In this document: positions 12,373-24,620 of the stretch, piece after piece | Layout: every line of letters starts with the position of its first letter | Numbering within the stretch: the first letter of the stretch is position 1 | Assembly: GCA_029204225.1 (NCBI GenBank) | Contig: CM055111.1 | Span: forward strand, 48,043,594-48,107,593 | Length of the DNA: 64,000 bases | Direction of reading: 5' to 3' | Source of the DNA: Diphasiastrum complanatum | Taxonomy: Eukaryota > Streptophyta > Lycopodiopsida > Lycopodiales > Lycopodiaceae | Position numbers and translations under genes: made by a program | Notes under the pieces: generated by a model | The model's input: only the letters and a program-made list of their open reading frames with translations | Databases searched by the model: none | Told to the model about the DNA's origin: nothing

Positions 12373-12675
12373 GAGAGGGAGGTGAAGAAACAAAACATTT
12401 CTATTACCAAAGTTTTTTTAGCTTTCAGCCCTCTACCTAACAAAAATGTTCGCGAACACGAAAGTCAAGAGACATGAAGCAGAAATGTTCGCGAACACCC
12501 TGACAAAAAGTCACGAACAAGAGAAATTTGCGAAAAAGAATTGTTAACGTAGTACAACAATGTCTGTCTACATTTGGGAGGACTGTAGGAATGATACAGC
12601 TGGCAGTGACCAGCAATCATATCTGAAATCCATCCGAATCGTATTGTTGCTTTGTTTCGCGTTTCTTTCACATCA
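12373..12675 (+). repeat. polypurine tract and 3' LTR of copia element 1
   Basis: PPT GAGAGGGAGG (12373-12382) is followed directly by the LTR from 12383 (TGAAGAAACAAAAC) to 12675 (TTTCACATCA). TTCGCGAA palindromes lie at 12449-12456 and 12488-12495. The LTR is 293 bp against 515 bp for its partner because of one internal deletion. Confidence 0.92.
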
Positions 12676-12680
12676 ACTCT

Positions 12681-12959
12681 TAAGCAAGTGGTTCTCTTGG
12701 AATTTCTTTTCTTGCCTATTCTCAACCCAAGATCTAATTGATTTAGCATCAAGAAGATGAAGTTAGTTGTCACGCGTAGGTTCATTCCCATGAGAGCAAT
12801 AACATATCTTAGATTTCAGCATGAATGGTAGATCCACATCTAGCTCTAACATCCATTAATCCTAAGAATTAATACTACAAGCATTAACACTACGCATCCA
12901 CAACACAAATAGCTTACTCTTTCTCTCTCACAAAAAGCATAAGAATTGGCAATCCCAAA
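12681..12959. other. no supported gene
   Basis: Sequence following the target duplication of copia element 1. No feature recognised. Confidence 0.4.
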
Positions 12960-13660
12960 AACATTCAGATCCAACAATTAACAAACACAACGAAAGTATG
13001 AGAAACGAATGAATGGAGTTAGAGAGCAAGGACATTCCACATCCACTTCATAAGAGAACCAATCTACTTGTATTGAAGAAAAGATAGAACATGTTTTACA
13101 AACTCGAGTTGGCCCTAGAGAGGAGGCCCTGGCCTCAGAATCCTATTGGTCCATTTCTACCTCCCTAACTATTCAAATTTAAAAAAGAGTGGGAACCCAT
13201 TCAAAATTGGAGGAAACCAATTTGAATTTGAATTTGAACCAAATTTGGTGGGAGATCCAACTTTATTCACTAACTTGACATTTAGACCCTGCGACATTAA
13301 AAGTCCCGCAAAAAGACCTAAAGTCTTTTTATTAACTTTTAACTAATCAAATAATTATGCGATCATCGGGTTGGACTTACACACGCAGGGTGCCAAATCC
13401 CTCTCACTTATTAACTAGAGTTAGATTTGCGTCGGGATCCTCCAACAGTATCTCCCACCAAAACTAGTGGCAGTCCCACGACACCTCACGAGATTACTCA
13501 CTTTGGGCTCTGGTTTTGCTCGTATCGTACCTTGATGGGATGATACTGCACCTTCTCCATGAATTCCAGACGTTCCATATTGAAGTCATGTTTGTGCGAA
13601 GATAAATACTTGCCTTGATCAAAGACTCTCAGATCAACCACATACGTGTTGCTCAGACCG
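12960..13660 (-). mobile_element. 3' end of another LTR retroelement (minus strand)
   Basis: Reading the minus strand there is an open stretch of about 55 codons (about 13660-13490, including 'YVVDLRVFDQGKYLSS') ending in a stop. It is followed by a purine-rich GGTGGGAGATA and then TGTTGGAGGATCC, which looks like a PPT and LTR start near 13448. Downstream (about 13140-13060) the segment 'ccaataggattctgaggcca' resembles the sequence at 20930-21030, supporting an LTR origin. No RT was seen, so copia or gypsy origin cannot be decided. The far end of the LTR was not located. Confidence 0.5.
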
Positions 13661-16600
13661 CTAAGGATGCATGAAACATCCTAGCAACTCTTTATGACAT
13701 AAAATGTATCACTTTCAAACTCCATCTGAGGGAAAAAAAAAATTAGGCTCGGAATATTTGATGCAGATAGTATTTTGAGCCATCTCAACATTTTCAAGAA
13801 CCTTATGGAGCAGATGACTACAATAGGATCAGTCATTGGAGATTCATATGCAATAATGACTCTATTATCGAGTCTCCTTGATGCCTATGAAACTTGGGTT
13901 ATGGCTATTTCGACCCAACAACATCTCACTCTATCAAGAGTCATCTCGATGCTACTACAAGAGGAGATCAGAAGAAATGATTCCTCCTCCGGCTCAGGAT
14001 TGGATCTACAAGCTCTATACACAAAGAAAAATCAGAAGTTTAGATCCAAGAGATCTACAATGTCAGACTACACTGACAAGAAGAGCAATTTGCAACAGCC
14101 TGTATCAAACACAACATCAACTTCAGGATCTTCATATTTCAGCCAATGTAGAAGCTATTCTGCAAATATTGTAAGAGGATTGGTCATCTCATCAAGGACT
14201 ATCGAACTTTGAAGTACAACAACGAGAAGAAGACACAGTTCCAACAGCAAGCCAATGCTGCTTCAGCCAGCCCACTTGATCCATGAACAAGAGAAAGATG
14301 AAGTAGCCTTCATGACCAAGGTTGGAGAGTAGTAGAATATCGACTCCTGGTATTTGGAATCCGGAGCAACTCAACACATTACTCACCATTGAGACTGGTT
14401 CTAGGACTACAAAGGATTCACCCACTCAAGAGTTGTGCAGCTTGGAGACAACTCATCTCATTCTATCAAAGGTGAAGAAACAGTCAAAATCAAATTCAAA
14501 AAAGGTGATGTAAAGTTGTTATCCAATGTTCACAATGTTCCTAACCTTAGAAAGAATCTGATTTCGATAAGTAGAATCACTGATTTTTGCCGGAGGTCAA
14601 ATTCGGTATAGAGGGCTACTCCATACTCGACAAGTCTAGGAACATTTTAGCTTTCGGTAGACGATGTGGCTATGTCTACAAGCTTAGTCACTATTATTCG
14701 ACAAATAGCCAAGCTCTTCATACATCGACTGATATGCTTTGGCATTTCAGATTAGGCCATCTAAACTTCAATAGTATTCAGCAAATGTTGACTCAAAATC
14801 TAGTGCAAGATCTTCCTTCTATTAACAAACCAACTTTTCCATGTGAAAGTTGTATTATCAGCAAGCATGCTAGAAGTCCTTTTGTTTCTGATTCAGTTCA
14901 TACTTCCAAAGGTTTACTTGATCTTGGACATAACAACATTTGTGGCCCAATGCAGACTATTTCGACAAGGGTAGCTTTTTATTTTCTAACTTTTATTGAT
15001 GATTTCTCTTGGAGGACTGTCATCTATTTCTTGAAGAACAATTTGAAGCATTCAAGTTCTTCGAACAGTTCAAGGCGTCTATTGAAAAGCTGACCTAGAG
15101 AAAGATCAAAACTCTACGTACTGATGGAGGGAGAGAATTTATCTCCACCGAATTCAAGGACTTTTACAAGGTCAATGGAATATAACAACAATACAAAACT
15201 AGCTACTCACCTTAGTCCAATGGTGTAGCTGAGAGAAAGAATCAGACACTCATCAAAAGTGCCGAGAACATGCTAGCCCATGCCTCTCTTCCAAAGAAAT
15301 TTTGGGTAGAAGGTGTTACTATATCTACCTATCTACAAAATTGATCCATTACTAAGGCCCTGAATGGCAAAACACCTTATGAGGTGTGGACAAGATCGAA
15401 GCCATCACTCAAGCATATTCGAGTGTTTGGATGCATTACTTACTCTCATTTCCCTGAAGATCTAAGAAAGAAACTGGATGACACCATTATAAAGTCGATC
15501 TTCATCGGCTATTACCCAAAACACAAGGCATACAAGCTTTACAACCTGGACACTAAAAAATGATTCACCAATAGAGATGTCATTTTCATGAAAGATAAAT
15601 TCTTTGACCACAAGGGAAAAGCTCCATCGACTGCCAATCCCAGAGTTGACAACTTCAAACTTAGGACTGATCACAAGCTCGACACCGAGTCCTCCGATAA
15701 TGTCAAGTCAAATCACATCAGAGGACCAAATTTCAACCCAAAAGATCGAACCGGTCCAGACAACCTCCATCTTGATTTATGGATGATCCAGCCTGCTACT
15801 TTGTGTAGGAACCAAACACCATTTCAAAGACAATGTTGACTCTAGATGCCGATCAGTGGAAAACTGCAACAGACATTGAATTTGATTCTCTCATCGAGAA
15901 TCAAACATGGACTGTCACTGAGATGCCAAAGGATCAAAACCCGATTCCATGCAAGATATTCAAAGTGAAGTATGATTTTGAAGGAAGATTAAATCAATAC
16001 AAGGCCAGGCTTGTCATCAAAGGCTTCACCCAGATTCCAGATCTAGATTATTTGGAGACCTTCAGTTCTGTCCTCAAGCATATTTCGATTCGACTTCTAC
16101 TCTCCTATGCAGCTACAACCGATCTTGAAGTCCAACAAATGGATGTCCAAACTGCCTTTCTCAACTGGGCTATCAAAGAGGAAATCTATATGTTGCAGGT
16201 ACAGGGATACAAGCTGAAGGGTAAGGAGCACCTAGTGTGCAAAATTCACAAGGCTCTCTATGGTTTGAAACAGTCACCAAGAGTCTGGTTTCAGAAGATC
16301 AATGCATTTCTAATTGAGAATGGTTTTATTCCAAACTCGGCAAACTCGAATGTTTACTTCAAGTCTATTTCTACATCCTTAATTATCATCACTCTTTATG
16401 TCGATGATACGTTACTATTTAGTAACAATTTGAATTTATTGAAGAAGATGAAATGCATGTTGGCACAAGAGTATAGAATGACTGCCATGGGGCTAGCCCA
16501 TTACTGTCTCGGAATCCAGATCTATCGAGATCGACCTAGTAGACAAATCTTTATTAGTCAACAACAATATCTCATCAACGTGTTAAACAAATATGGAATG

Positions 16601-17190
16601 ACCAACTACAAATCAAGCTACTTCCCACTCGACCCTGGTCTGAAGCTATCAAAGTAGCAATGTCCACAAACCAAGGTAGAGAATGAGGAAATGAAGCAAT
16701 ATCCATTTCACTCCATTATTGGGTCACTAATGTATGCTATGCTCTACACTCGACCCGACCTTGCATACTCCATCAGCTCTCTCAACCAGTACTTATCGAA
16801 TCCATGGCCTACTCATTTGAAAGCTCTCATGAAGGTCATGAAGTATGTCCAAGCAACCAAACATCTCAGCATCTGTTATGAAGGTAGCCAATCTGCCAAT
16901 ATTCTTGAAGGACACACAAATGCAGATTGGGGAGGAGATATCGATACCAAAAGGTCAACTTCTGGAGTTATATTTTTATACAATCAAGGTCCAATCTCTT
17001 GGAACAGCCGAAAGCATACCTCAATAGCATTATCATCGACCAAATCAGAATACATAGCTGCCACGAATGCTACCAAGGGGGCAATTTGACTAAGGAATTT
17101 GCTTGCAGATATCGACCTTGCTCAAGAACATCCAACTACAATTTATTGTGATAATCAAAGCACAACTAAGAAATCCTTGCAATGATTGTG
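13655..17190 (+). pseudogene. copia element 2 gag-pol (truncated, broken)
   Basis: A partial UBN2-type gag starts near 13655, with longer open parts at 13775-14212. It is followed by a protease whose catalytic motif reads ESGAT (Glu at 14357 instead of Asp), a pre-integrase region (MLWHFRLGHLNF near 14734) and an integrase core broken by a frameshift near 15050 and several stops. RT is open from 15833 to 16657 with YVDD at 16397-16408. RNase H follows after one stop (NADWGGDIDTKRSTSG near 16920; YCDNQS near 17143). Homology stops abruptly near 17185. No PBS, PPT or LTR was found at either end, so this is a truncated copy of a lineage different from elements 1 and 4. Confidence 0.9.
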
Positions 17191-17393
17191 CCAAGACACT
17201 TGGTAAAATCTGCTGGGCTTCGTCGGTTGCCAATTTCTTAACTTCCTCATCTATCACTGGCTTGATGGATTCTACCAGCTCTGTCTTCTATGATGTCCCT
17301 GACAACAATGCCACTGTTGGATCGTCGTTAATAGTATGGGATCGTCACTAGGAGCGGCAACCTCACCTTCGTCTACATAGCACAAAGAGAGAG

Positions 17394-17397
<4 letters not shown>
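17191..17397. other. no gene; open stretch on the minus strand
   Basis: The minus strand has an open run of roughly 65 codons (about 17330-17140, including 'KPVIDEEVKKLATDEAQQ') without stops and without a recognised domain. It may be another retroelement fragment. Confidence 0.3.

Positions 17398-17467
<70 letters not shown>
17398..17467. repeat. (AG)n microsatellite
   Basis: Uninterrupted AG run of about 70 bp directly upstream of a copia gag fragment. Confidence 0.97.
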
Positions 17468-17468
<1 letters not shown>

Positions 17469-17470
<2 letters not shown>

Positions 17471-18269
17471 GAAGGCAACAAAGCCCATTTGGCTTGACAA
17501 CATTATTGCACCATTTTCTTCAAATCCACACATTGTATCTATTTATGATTGTGAGAACGTTGAGTCATTGTTCTTAGCTATCATCATTAAGGAAGGAGAG
17601 CTTGTTCAAGTTATTCTTAATGGTTTCTTGGATGCTCATGCTAACTCTGCACAAAGTCTTGTCATTCAAAGAACTTTGCCAAGTTTGATTGATCTTCAAA
17701 AGATCTTGATCAATGAAGAATATAGGCTTCAAGCAAGAGGTGGATCTACATCAACATCTCAAGTTGGAGAGGAGGCTATGTTCATCAAGGGAAAAAGCAA
17801 AAGTAAGTGGTCTAAAGGACAAGATCAAGGGGAAGCTTCTTCAAATGGCCAAAAAAAAAAAAGGTCCAAGCTAAAGTGCTTCTATTGTGGCATCAAAGGA
17901 CACTTTGCAAGTGAGTGCTACAAGAAGAAGAGAGATCAAGGAGACAAGCAAGGTAATCTTACTCATGATGAAGATGGTTTGGATGTTCAAAACTCAACTG
18001 ATGATGCTTTTGTGATGTCTTCATGTATGCTTGCTAATGATGGAGATCTAGATCCATGGTGGATTGATAGTTGTATAAGCTCACACATGACTTTTCACAA
18101 AGAGTACTTCATTGTTTTGTTGGCATATGAAGATGACAAGAAGGTGATCCACACTGCCAATGATGGTGAGTCAGCAATCAAAGGGATTGGCACAATTCCT
18201 ATTTCTCTCTCTATAATGCCTAAAAAAAAGTGGTCACACATTTTTAACAAAAATTTGAAATCTCATTAA
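17469..18269 (+). pseudogene. copia gag-protease fragment (element 3)
   Basis: Open frame of about 265 codons, readable from the end of the AG run although it lacks a clear ATG. The central part, with 'NGFLDAHANSAQ' and 'LIDLQKILINEEYRLQ', has the copia gag layout. It is followed by a Lys-rich stretch and one CCHC knuckle (CFYCGIKGHFASEC, 17877-17918). The protease start reads 'WWIDSCISSHMT', so the usual DSGA motif has become DSCI and is unlikely to be active. The frame ends where a dispersed repeat begins (about 18215), implying truncation by that repeat. No RT follows. Confidence 0.85.
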
Positions 18270-18690
18270 AAACCGTTGTTTGTAAAATTCAATGATACTT
18301 ACACAAGAAAATTTCATGAGGAGCATGTTTTTGTAGCCCAGTATAAAATCCAATAATAGTTGTACAATAAATCATTTAGATACATTGAGCATACTTTGGA
18401 AGACACCTCCATTGTTTTTTCAAACATTAAATCTAAATATTATGAGAATTGGAGTCAATGTTCAATAATTTTGTAAGGCATATTTACAATTTTAAGTTCA
18501 ACATCATAAATGACATTAGTACAAGCTGAGAAAAACATAGTTTACTGCAAAAGAGATCTCTAGCTATAAAACGTCTCTATTTTCTTGGCCTGTGATATCT
18601 AGATTCAACGCTTCTCTTTCCTTCTCTACAATGTTTGGTTATGTCGTGACAAGGAGCTCAATATGGGAGACAAAAATATGTAAGGCAAAA
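18215..18690. repeat. dispersed repeat, inverted copy of 31605-33210 family
   Basis: 18220-18605 is the reverse complement of about 32815-33210, sharing 'acatgttttgtagccca'-type sequence, 'ttgtacaataaatcatttagatac' and the run ending 'tattttcttgg'. 18634-18690 matches the reverse complement of 31605-31665 ('gtgacaaggagctcaatatg'). Both copies have A- or T-runs at the shared edge near 18222 / 33200. The repeat truncates the copia gag before it. No ORF is supported inside. Confidence 0.85.
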
Positions 18691-19440
18691 GGTCGTGAAC
18701 CTTGATTTTGATCCTCATGATTGAATTCAAGGTTCATAGAAAATTTAAAGTTTTTTTCTTTATGAAACCTCAATTCGATCACAAAGATCACTTAAGAGTT
18801 CACGGTCCATTTTGCTTATGTATTTTTCATTTCATAATGATTTACCTTCACAAATCCATTTCTTTTAGCACTTTTTATATCATCTTGTCCAAATGTACTA
18901 CATAAATTGACAAAGTTTCAAAATCTTAAGCTTCTTTATGCCAAGTATAGAATGACAGCATCACTTTCCAACAACCACCATATTTTACACAACTTGGTTT
19001 TATTTGTCAACATTGTAGCAAACACGTGCATATTTTTTGCCCAAATCTTCTTAGTTTTGTATTGAGAACTTCCAAGTTTTATGCCCAAAAGATGCCTATT
19101 GAACAACTTATTGAGATTTTCACTATGATAAAAAGCTATGATGAAAAGCTATGAATGTGTAGATTATAAATAATGGTGCAATATTGTTGTCAAGCCAATT
19201 GAAATTTGCTAACTTCGCCTCCAATGAAAAATGTCCAACTGAATTTGATGCATAGCCTAATTGAAATGGAAACTGTAACAAGCAAAACCATTCGCAAATT
19301 AAAACAAATAAATTCCTCATGATTTTCTTTTTCTTGTGGAATTTCTTTGTACAAAAAATATAAATAAAATGCAGCATAGAGTTTTTAATGGTTGCTCCAA
19401 AAGAGTCACCAAAATGGACCAACTTTTTGAAATCCACACG
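18691..19440. other. no intact gene; decayed fragment on minus strand
   Basis: Minus-strand text near 19200-19150 contains 'WLDNNIAPLF', resembling 'WLDNIIAPF' of the element 3 gag at about 17490. So part of 19123-19437 may be a decayed, rearranged copy of that gag region. Nothing else recognised. Confidence 0.35.
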
Positions 19441-19640
19441 TTATATCTCTCTATGATACTAAAAATCTCGAGTTGTTGTTCTTGACTATCATTGTATTCA
19501 TGGTAAGAGTCTCTTCTATAGAAGTCTATGATTCTAGTCGTGGCATCTAACTTTGAAAGTCTAAACGTCTATGATTCTAGTGGGCCTTGGCATTTTGCGA
19601 GTTTCTTTCTTGCAATGACTCAACAAAAAGATAGCACATG
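19440..19640. repeat. dispersed repeat, direct copy of 31750-31990 family
   Basis: Shares 'atggtaagagtctcttctatagaagt' and 'gattctagtcgtggcatc' with 31790-31960 on the same strand. A further segment near 19745-19790 ('cctccaaagatagcatgcc') matches 32675-32710 in direct orientation. The family is therefore present here in mixed orientations. Confidence 0.75.
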
Positions 19641-19972
19641 TGCTACCGTTTTTATATTATTACTTCAATGTTTATTATTAATAATGTGATTTGGTACACA
19701 GGTAAAAATCCCACAAAGTAAAAGAAATTTAAATTAATATTTTTCCTGCAGCCTCCAAAGATAGCATGCCAGTGTGCTAGGTGAGACCGCTTGGAAAAAA
19801 AATAATAATTTTATTTACTATCTTATACAACCAAAAAAATGCAACGTTAAGTTTTTAGAATTAAGCAAATACAAGTGTGGAGAAACCCTAAATTTTAATC
19901 ATGGTTTCAAATCTAAAAACACAATGGGATAATGGAATAAAGACCTCGATGGGGTGAGGTCATGTAGCAATA

Positions 19973-19974
<2 letters not shown>

Positions 19975-20022
<48 letters not shown>
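19975..20022. repeat. (AG)n microsatellite
   Basis: Uninterrupted AG run of about 48 bp. Confidence 0.96.
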
Positions 20023-20023
<1 letters not shown>

Positions 20024-20394
20024 CCGATGTGCGTGTCCTATTAGCTTTTGAGCATTAAAAGTACAATGCCATGACTAGAATCGTAAGAACATGATGAGTG
20101 TATTTGAGAGTCATACCAATTATTGGACTATTCTACCTTCACCTACAAGAAAAAATCTCCAACCTCACAAGATGCTAGAGCTATAGCTACTTCATAGCCT
20201 AATTGAAATGTAAACTAGAAGCACCAACCCAACAACAAGCTAACTCTTTTGATGAATGTACTTGGTGGATTGGAGCTTACCCACCCAAGTAGCAGATATG
20301 ACATCTTCTTTGAGACCAAAGGTGGAATGAATGAATGAAAGCATTTGCCTCAACCACGAGGTCCTTACCTGCAAAAGAAGCTCCCCTAACTCTG

Positions 20395-20628
20395 ACATTG
20401 AGGGCCAAGGATTAGGGACCGAGGGCTAAGGGATAAGGAATAAGAGAGAAGTATCAAGGGTCAAGGTCAAGGGCTAAAGGCCAAGGATTAAAGGATAGGG
20501 CTTAAGGACCAAGGGTTAAGGGACAAGGGAGAAGAACCAAGGGCCAAGACGAAGGGCCAAGAGATAAGTTTAAGAGTTAGGAGAGGAGATAAGGACCAAA
20601 GGTTAAGGGCCAAGGGCAAAAATAAGGA

Positions 20629-20688
<60 letters not shown>

Positions 20689-20925
20689 GTGAGTGAGTGA
20701 GTGAGAGAGAGAGAGATGAGGACCAAGAGTTAAGAGCGAAGGGCCAAGAGTTAAGTTTCAATGGCCAAGGGCCACAAGTTGAGGACTAAGGGACAAGAGC
20801 TAAGGGCTAAGGGCCAAGGACTAAGGGCTAAGGACAAGGGTTAAGGATCAAGGGTTAAGAGCGAAGGGCTATTAGCCAAGGGCCAAGCGTTAAGGACTAA
20901 GAGCTAAGCACTAAGGGAGATGGAA
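20395..20925. repeat. degenerate telomere-like repeats, G-rich strand
   Basis: Short units of about 6-8 bp such as TTAAGGG, CTAAGGG and CCAAGGG repeat almost without break ('aagggccaaggattaaggg'). This is a degenerate version of the plant telomere unit TTTAGGG. An (AG)n/(GAGT)n run interrupts it at 20631-20716. The orientation (G-rich on +) is opposite to the array at 23845-27058. Confidence 0.8.
20631..20716. repeat. (AG)n and (GAGT)n microsatellite
   Basis: AG run to about 20685, then GAGT repeats, then AG again, inside the telomere-like array. Confidence 0.95.
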
Positions 20926-21035
20926 ATTGGCCAATAGGATTTGAGGCCAAAGCCCTATCCACTATATATAGTGGTAGATTCGAGTTATTTTGTACAGTTT
21001 CACTTTTCATTTCAATAAAGCAGGTGGATCCTCTT
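20926..21035 (+). repeat. LTR-like fragment with TATA and AATAAA
   Basis: 'ccaataggatttgaggcc' followed by CACTATATATAGTGG and, 50 bp later, TTTCAATAAAGC resembles the U3-R part of an LTR. It is similar to the minus strand at about 13140-13060. Too short to assign to a family. Confidence 0.5.
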
Positions 21036-21077
21036 TCAAATGGATGTAAAATGTTCATTTCCAACAAATGATCATAC

Positions 21078-21640
21078 TCACTTATAACAAAGCCTTGAGA
21101 GAGTAAAAAAAGTATTAAGCCTAGCATACCAACTCTTTAGTGCTTGCTTAAGGCCATACAAACTCTTTTGTAAAAGACACACATGATTTGGCTTTGTAGG
21201 TGAAATGTAGCTCTCAGATTTCTCCATGTATACTTTCTCCTCAAGATCACCATTCAAAAAAGCATTTGTAATATCCAATTGCCATAGATTCCATCCATAA
21301 AGAATAGCAAGAGATATATGGACCCAAATACTCACCATCTTTGCCACAAGTGCAAAGATTTCATCATAGTCAATACCATGTTCTTGAGCATATCCTTTTG
21401 CCACCAACCTTGCCTTATGCTTACTGATAGATCCATCTTGGCTTGTCTTCATCTTGAAGATCCATTTACATTCAATAGCTTTCTTGTCCTTTGGTAACTC
21501 CACCAATCTCAATGTTTCATCCTTCATAAGATCTTCATACTCAAGATCCATTGCTTGGATCCACTCATCTTTGTTCTTTGCTTGGCATAGTGTTTCTACA
21601 TTTCAAGGATGCTTTGCTTTGTCAAAAGGTTCTACGTAAA
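21078..21640 (-). pseudogene. copia reverse transcriptase fragment
   Basis: The minus strand encodes the N-terminal half of a copia RT. It includes 'KDEWIQAMDLEYEDL' upstream of the first Met, then 'CKWIFKMKTSQDG', 'HKARLVAKGYAQ', 'LDITNAFLNGDLEEKVYM' and 'SLYGLKQALKSWY'. The frame is open for 157 codons from 21551 to 21081. It stops before the YVDD motif, so the catalytic aspartates are missing. No integrase upstream and no LTR assigned. It lies between the telomere-like array at 20395-20925 and a LINE on the opposite strand. Confidence 0.9.
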
Positions 21641-21696
21641 AGAGGGTGCTTGAAGGGATCTACTATTTTTATGAATGAAGACTTAACGCCCATTCA

Positions 21697-23460
21697 ATGG
21701 TTGCCACCATCTCAACTCTCCCCCTCCTCGTTGTTGTTGTCATAGCTTCTCCTCCCTTCAGTGCTACTACACACCCCCCCCTCGCTGATGAAACCTCCAC
21801 ACTCATTGCTGATGACACCTCCATTCTCGCTACTGTTGTAACCTCCACCCTCGCTACTATTGTAGCCTCCACCCTCACTACCGTTGCCACCTCAACGTTG
21901 TCCAATATGTTTGCTGCTGCCATGGCACCCCCCTCCACATCTTTTTTTACTACTACCCCTCCCTCTCTTTCATCCTCTTCCTCTTCCACATCATCTTCAC
22001 ACACACACACAGCTCCTCCATCCATGACATTCATTCTCTACGTTCCCTCCAAATCAACTAAACTCTTTTCCTCTTGTGAACCTGACCAAATGAGAGCGGA
22101 TCTCCAGTTCTTGAAACAAGAAATTTCACAATTGAATGAAGTAATGGTCTCCTTACTGAATGAAAAGAACCTGCTACAGTCCAAAGTCGTTTCATTGGAC
22201 AAGCAACATTAAGATTCATGGGTAGCAGTCTTGAAAAAAGACACCAAGCCTAGCGCCCCCATTTCCTCAGTTATCTCAACCACCAGAGTGTTACTTTTTA
22301 TTGCAACATGTTACTTTCCACCAAAGTCCTCATCTTTTGTTGAGGGTATTAGCTCCATATTATCAGGACCTCTCACTAGATATTGTCAGATTCTCAAAGC
22401 GGGGCATATTCTCCTCATAGGGGATTGTAATGCCCAGATGTCTTCGAGACAAATAGAGTTCTTTGACACCACTAATTAGCTACGTGGTCTCCCTTAATAG
22501 TGACATGCTTGGAGTTACCAAGACCTCCGCGGATAGTTTGGGACCTACTACTTCTCTTTCTTCACATCTGACATGGTACTTACAACCATTAAGAAGATGA
22601 AGCCCCACAAGGCCAGAGATTTTAAAAATCTTGAATATGAACTCCTTTCCCATGCCTCTGACTTACTCGCCCCCACTATAGCCACCCTTTTTAACTCCGT
22701 AGTTGTTTCCGGTTTCCCATCATCCTGGTGCACTAACATTATCCACCTTATCCATAAGAATGGTGACCCCATGATTCTGACTAACTACCACACCATTATG
22801 ATTGGTTTATGATTGGGCATGTCCTGGCGAAACTATATGGTACTATCTTACAGTCTGTTGTTGGCACAGAGGCGAAGACTATATGCCATGGGTCAGATAG
22901 GTTTTCGAGCCCATTATTCTACTACAGATCACATCTTCACATTGTAGACCTTGATTGAGGTTAAGCACAGGAGAGAGAGGGTTTACTATTGTTTTTTGGA
23001 CTTCAGGAAAGCCTTTGATTTTGTTCCTCGTTCATTGCTCATCCAGAAACTTCGAGACCTTGGCTTCTCCATTGACATCGTTCTGGTTGTGATGGCGCTT
23101 TATGAGCGTGTCTTGGGATGTTTTCGGCATAGCAGTGGCATATCAAATCACATCTGGAGCACTATTGGGGTGAAGCAGGGTTTCTCCCTCTCACCAGTCT
23201 TCTTTGGCTTGTATATTGATGAGCTGGAGAGAGTCATTACATAGTGTGGTGGTGCTAGTTGCAGGCTTGGAGACATCTTGATTGCTATCCTCCTTTATGC
23301 CGATGATGTGGTATTGATCTCACTGACCAGAGAGGGTCTTCAGCGAGAGTTGGATTGCTTGCATGAGTTTTGTACTAGATGGGGCCTAGGGGTGAACATT
23401 GAGAAGACCAAGGTTATGGTCTTCAATACTTTGCGATCATTCATGTAGTGACAATAGCTT
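21697..23460 (+). pseudogene. LINE (non-LTR retrotransposon) ORF remnants
   Basis: An open segment 21697-22212 encodes a Thr/Ser/Pro-rich tract ending in a coiled-coil-like helix ('LKQEISQLNEVMVSLLNEKN'), suggesting an ORF1-type region. After a stop, 22231-22479 has the C-terminal part of an APE endonuclease ('ATCYFPPKSSSF', 'HILLIGDCNAQ'); its N-terminal part is missing. RT follows from 22573: 'MKPHKARDF', 'CFLDFRKAFDFVPRSLL', 'GVKQGFSLSPVFFGLY', then 'LLYADDVVLIS' with YADD at 23296-23307, and 'TKVMVFN', 'YTYLGILFS'. Stops and a shift near 22812, 22947 and 23242 inactivate it. The clade was not assigned. Similarity fades at about 23800, next to telomere-like repeats. Confidence 0.88.
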
Positions 23461-24127
23461 ACTTTGGGTGGACAGGTTCTAGAAGTGGTCCCTTCCTATA
23501 CATACCTCGGAATCCTTTTCTCAGGTCCTACTTTTAGCATGAGACAGGCCACCACCACTTGACTGGGGAAGGGACATGCCACCCTTGTTCAGCTATAGTG
23601 ATTTGGTTTCCGTAAGTCCATCCAAGATGCTTGTAGTAAGTGTCGCCTCTTTGATACCAACGGTCACCCCTACGACTTTATATGTGGCAGAGGCATGGTG
23701 TACAAGTCTCCCCACCTCAGACCGAGCCAGTCTTTCATGATTACAAACTACCATGCTAGCTCGGTTGATTCGAGCGAAGCCTTCTACTCTACATGAGATT
23801 CTCTTGGCCGAGTTTGCAGTTCCACCTTTATAGATCGAGGTAGTTCTTAACCCTTGGCCCTTAATCCCTGGTCCTAATGCTTGTCCTTTAATCCTTGGCC
23901 CTTAACCCTTGACCTGACCCTTGATCCTTCACTCTTATCCCTTAGCCCTTAACCCTCGGTCCCTAATCCTTGGCCCTTGGGCCTTAGCTCTTAGTGCTTC
24001 GCTCTTAACCCTTGGACCATAGCCCTTGACGCTTGTCCATTAGCCCTTAGCTCTTGTTTCTTAGTCCTCAACCCTTGGCCCTTGGCCACTAAAACTTAAC
24101 TTGAGGCCCTTAACCCTTGGTCCTTAT

Positions 24128-24547
24128 TGTTGGTGTATGTGATCGGCAGCAAAAGCCACGACGAAAGACGAAAGAAAGGATTATGATAACGATATGAATG
24201 ACATCAACAGTAAAAAAAATAATGAACATAGTGATTACTGCGATTTTCAGGAACATAGAATACTTGGAGAACGGAGTTTATGAGCTTGTTTTTTAGTTTA
24301 TTAGAATAGGAGTCTTAGACTATCGTAACAGAAGGATTGCGAAACATTAGGCATCTTGGACAACCATGCGATTCTCTACTTCTGATGATTGTGTTTGTGT
24401 AAGAGAGTGAGAGATAAACACATTCAACAAGAACTCAAAAATTGAACAGTAGCGAATCTATATATTAAAATAAGATTCAAAACACAATAAAATAGCGCTG
24501 ATAAACACGTGATCCTACTTATAGATTCAAAACAATAGCCACGGTTC

Positions 24548-24620
<73 letters not shown>

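Larger units (their letters stand above)
7677..12675 (+). mobile_element. Ty1/copia LTR retrotransposon 1 (complete structure, inactive)
   Basis: Full element with 5' LTR, PBS, gag, protease, integrase, RT, RNase H, PPT and 3' LTR in copia order. A perfect 5-bp target duplication ACTCT flanks it (7672-7676 and 12676-12680), which fixes both ends. gag and the first half of pol share one frame, as in single-polyprotein copia elements, but that frame has several stops, and frameshifts follow in the rest of pol. The LTRs differ at roughly one base in ten over the aligned U3/R end, so the insertion is old. The 3' LTR has lost about 220 bp relative to the 5' LTR. Confidence 0.95.
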
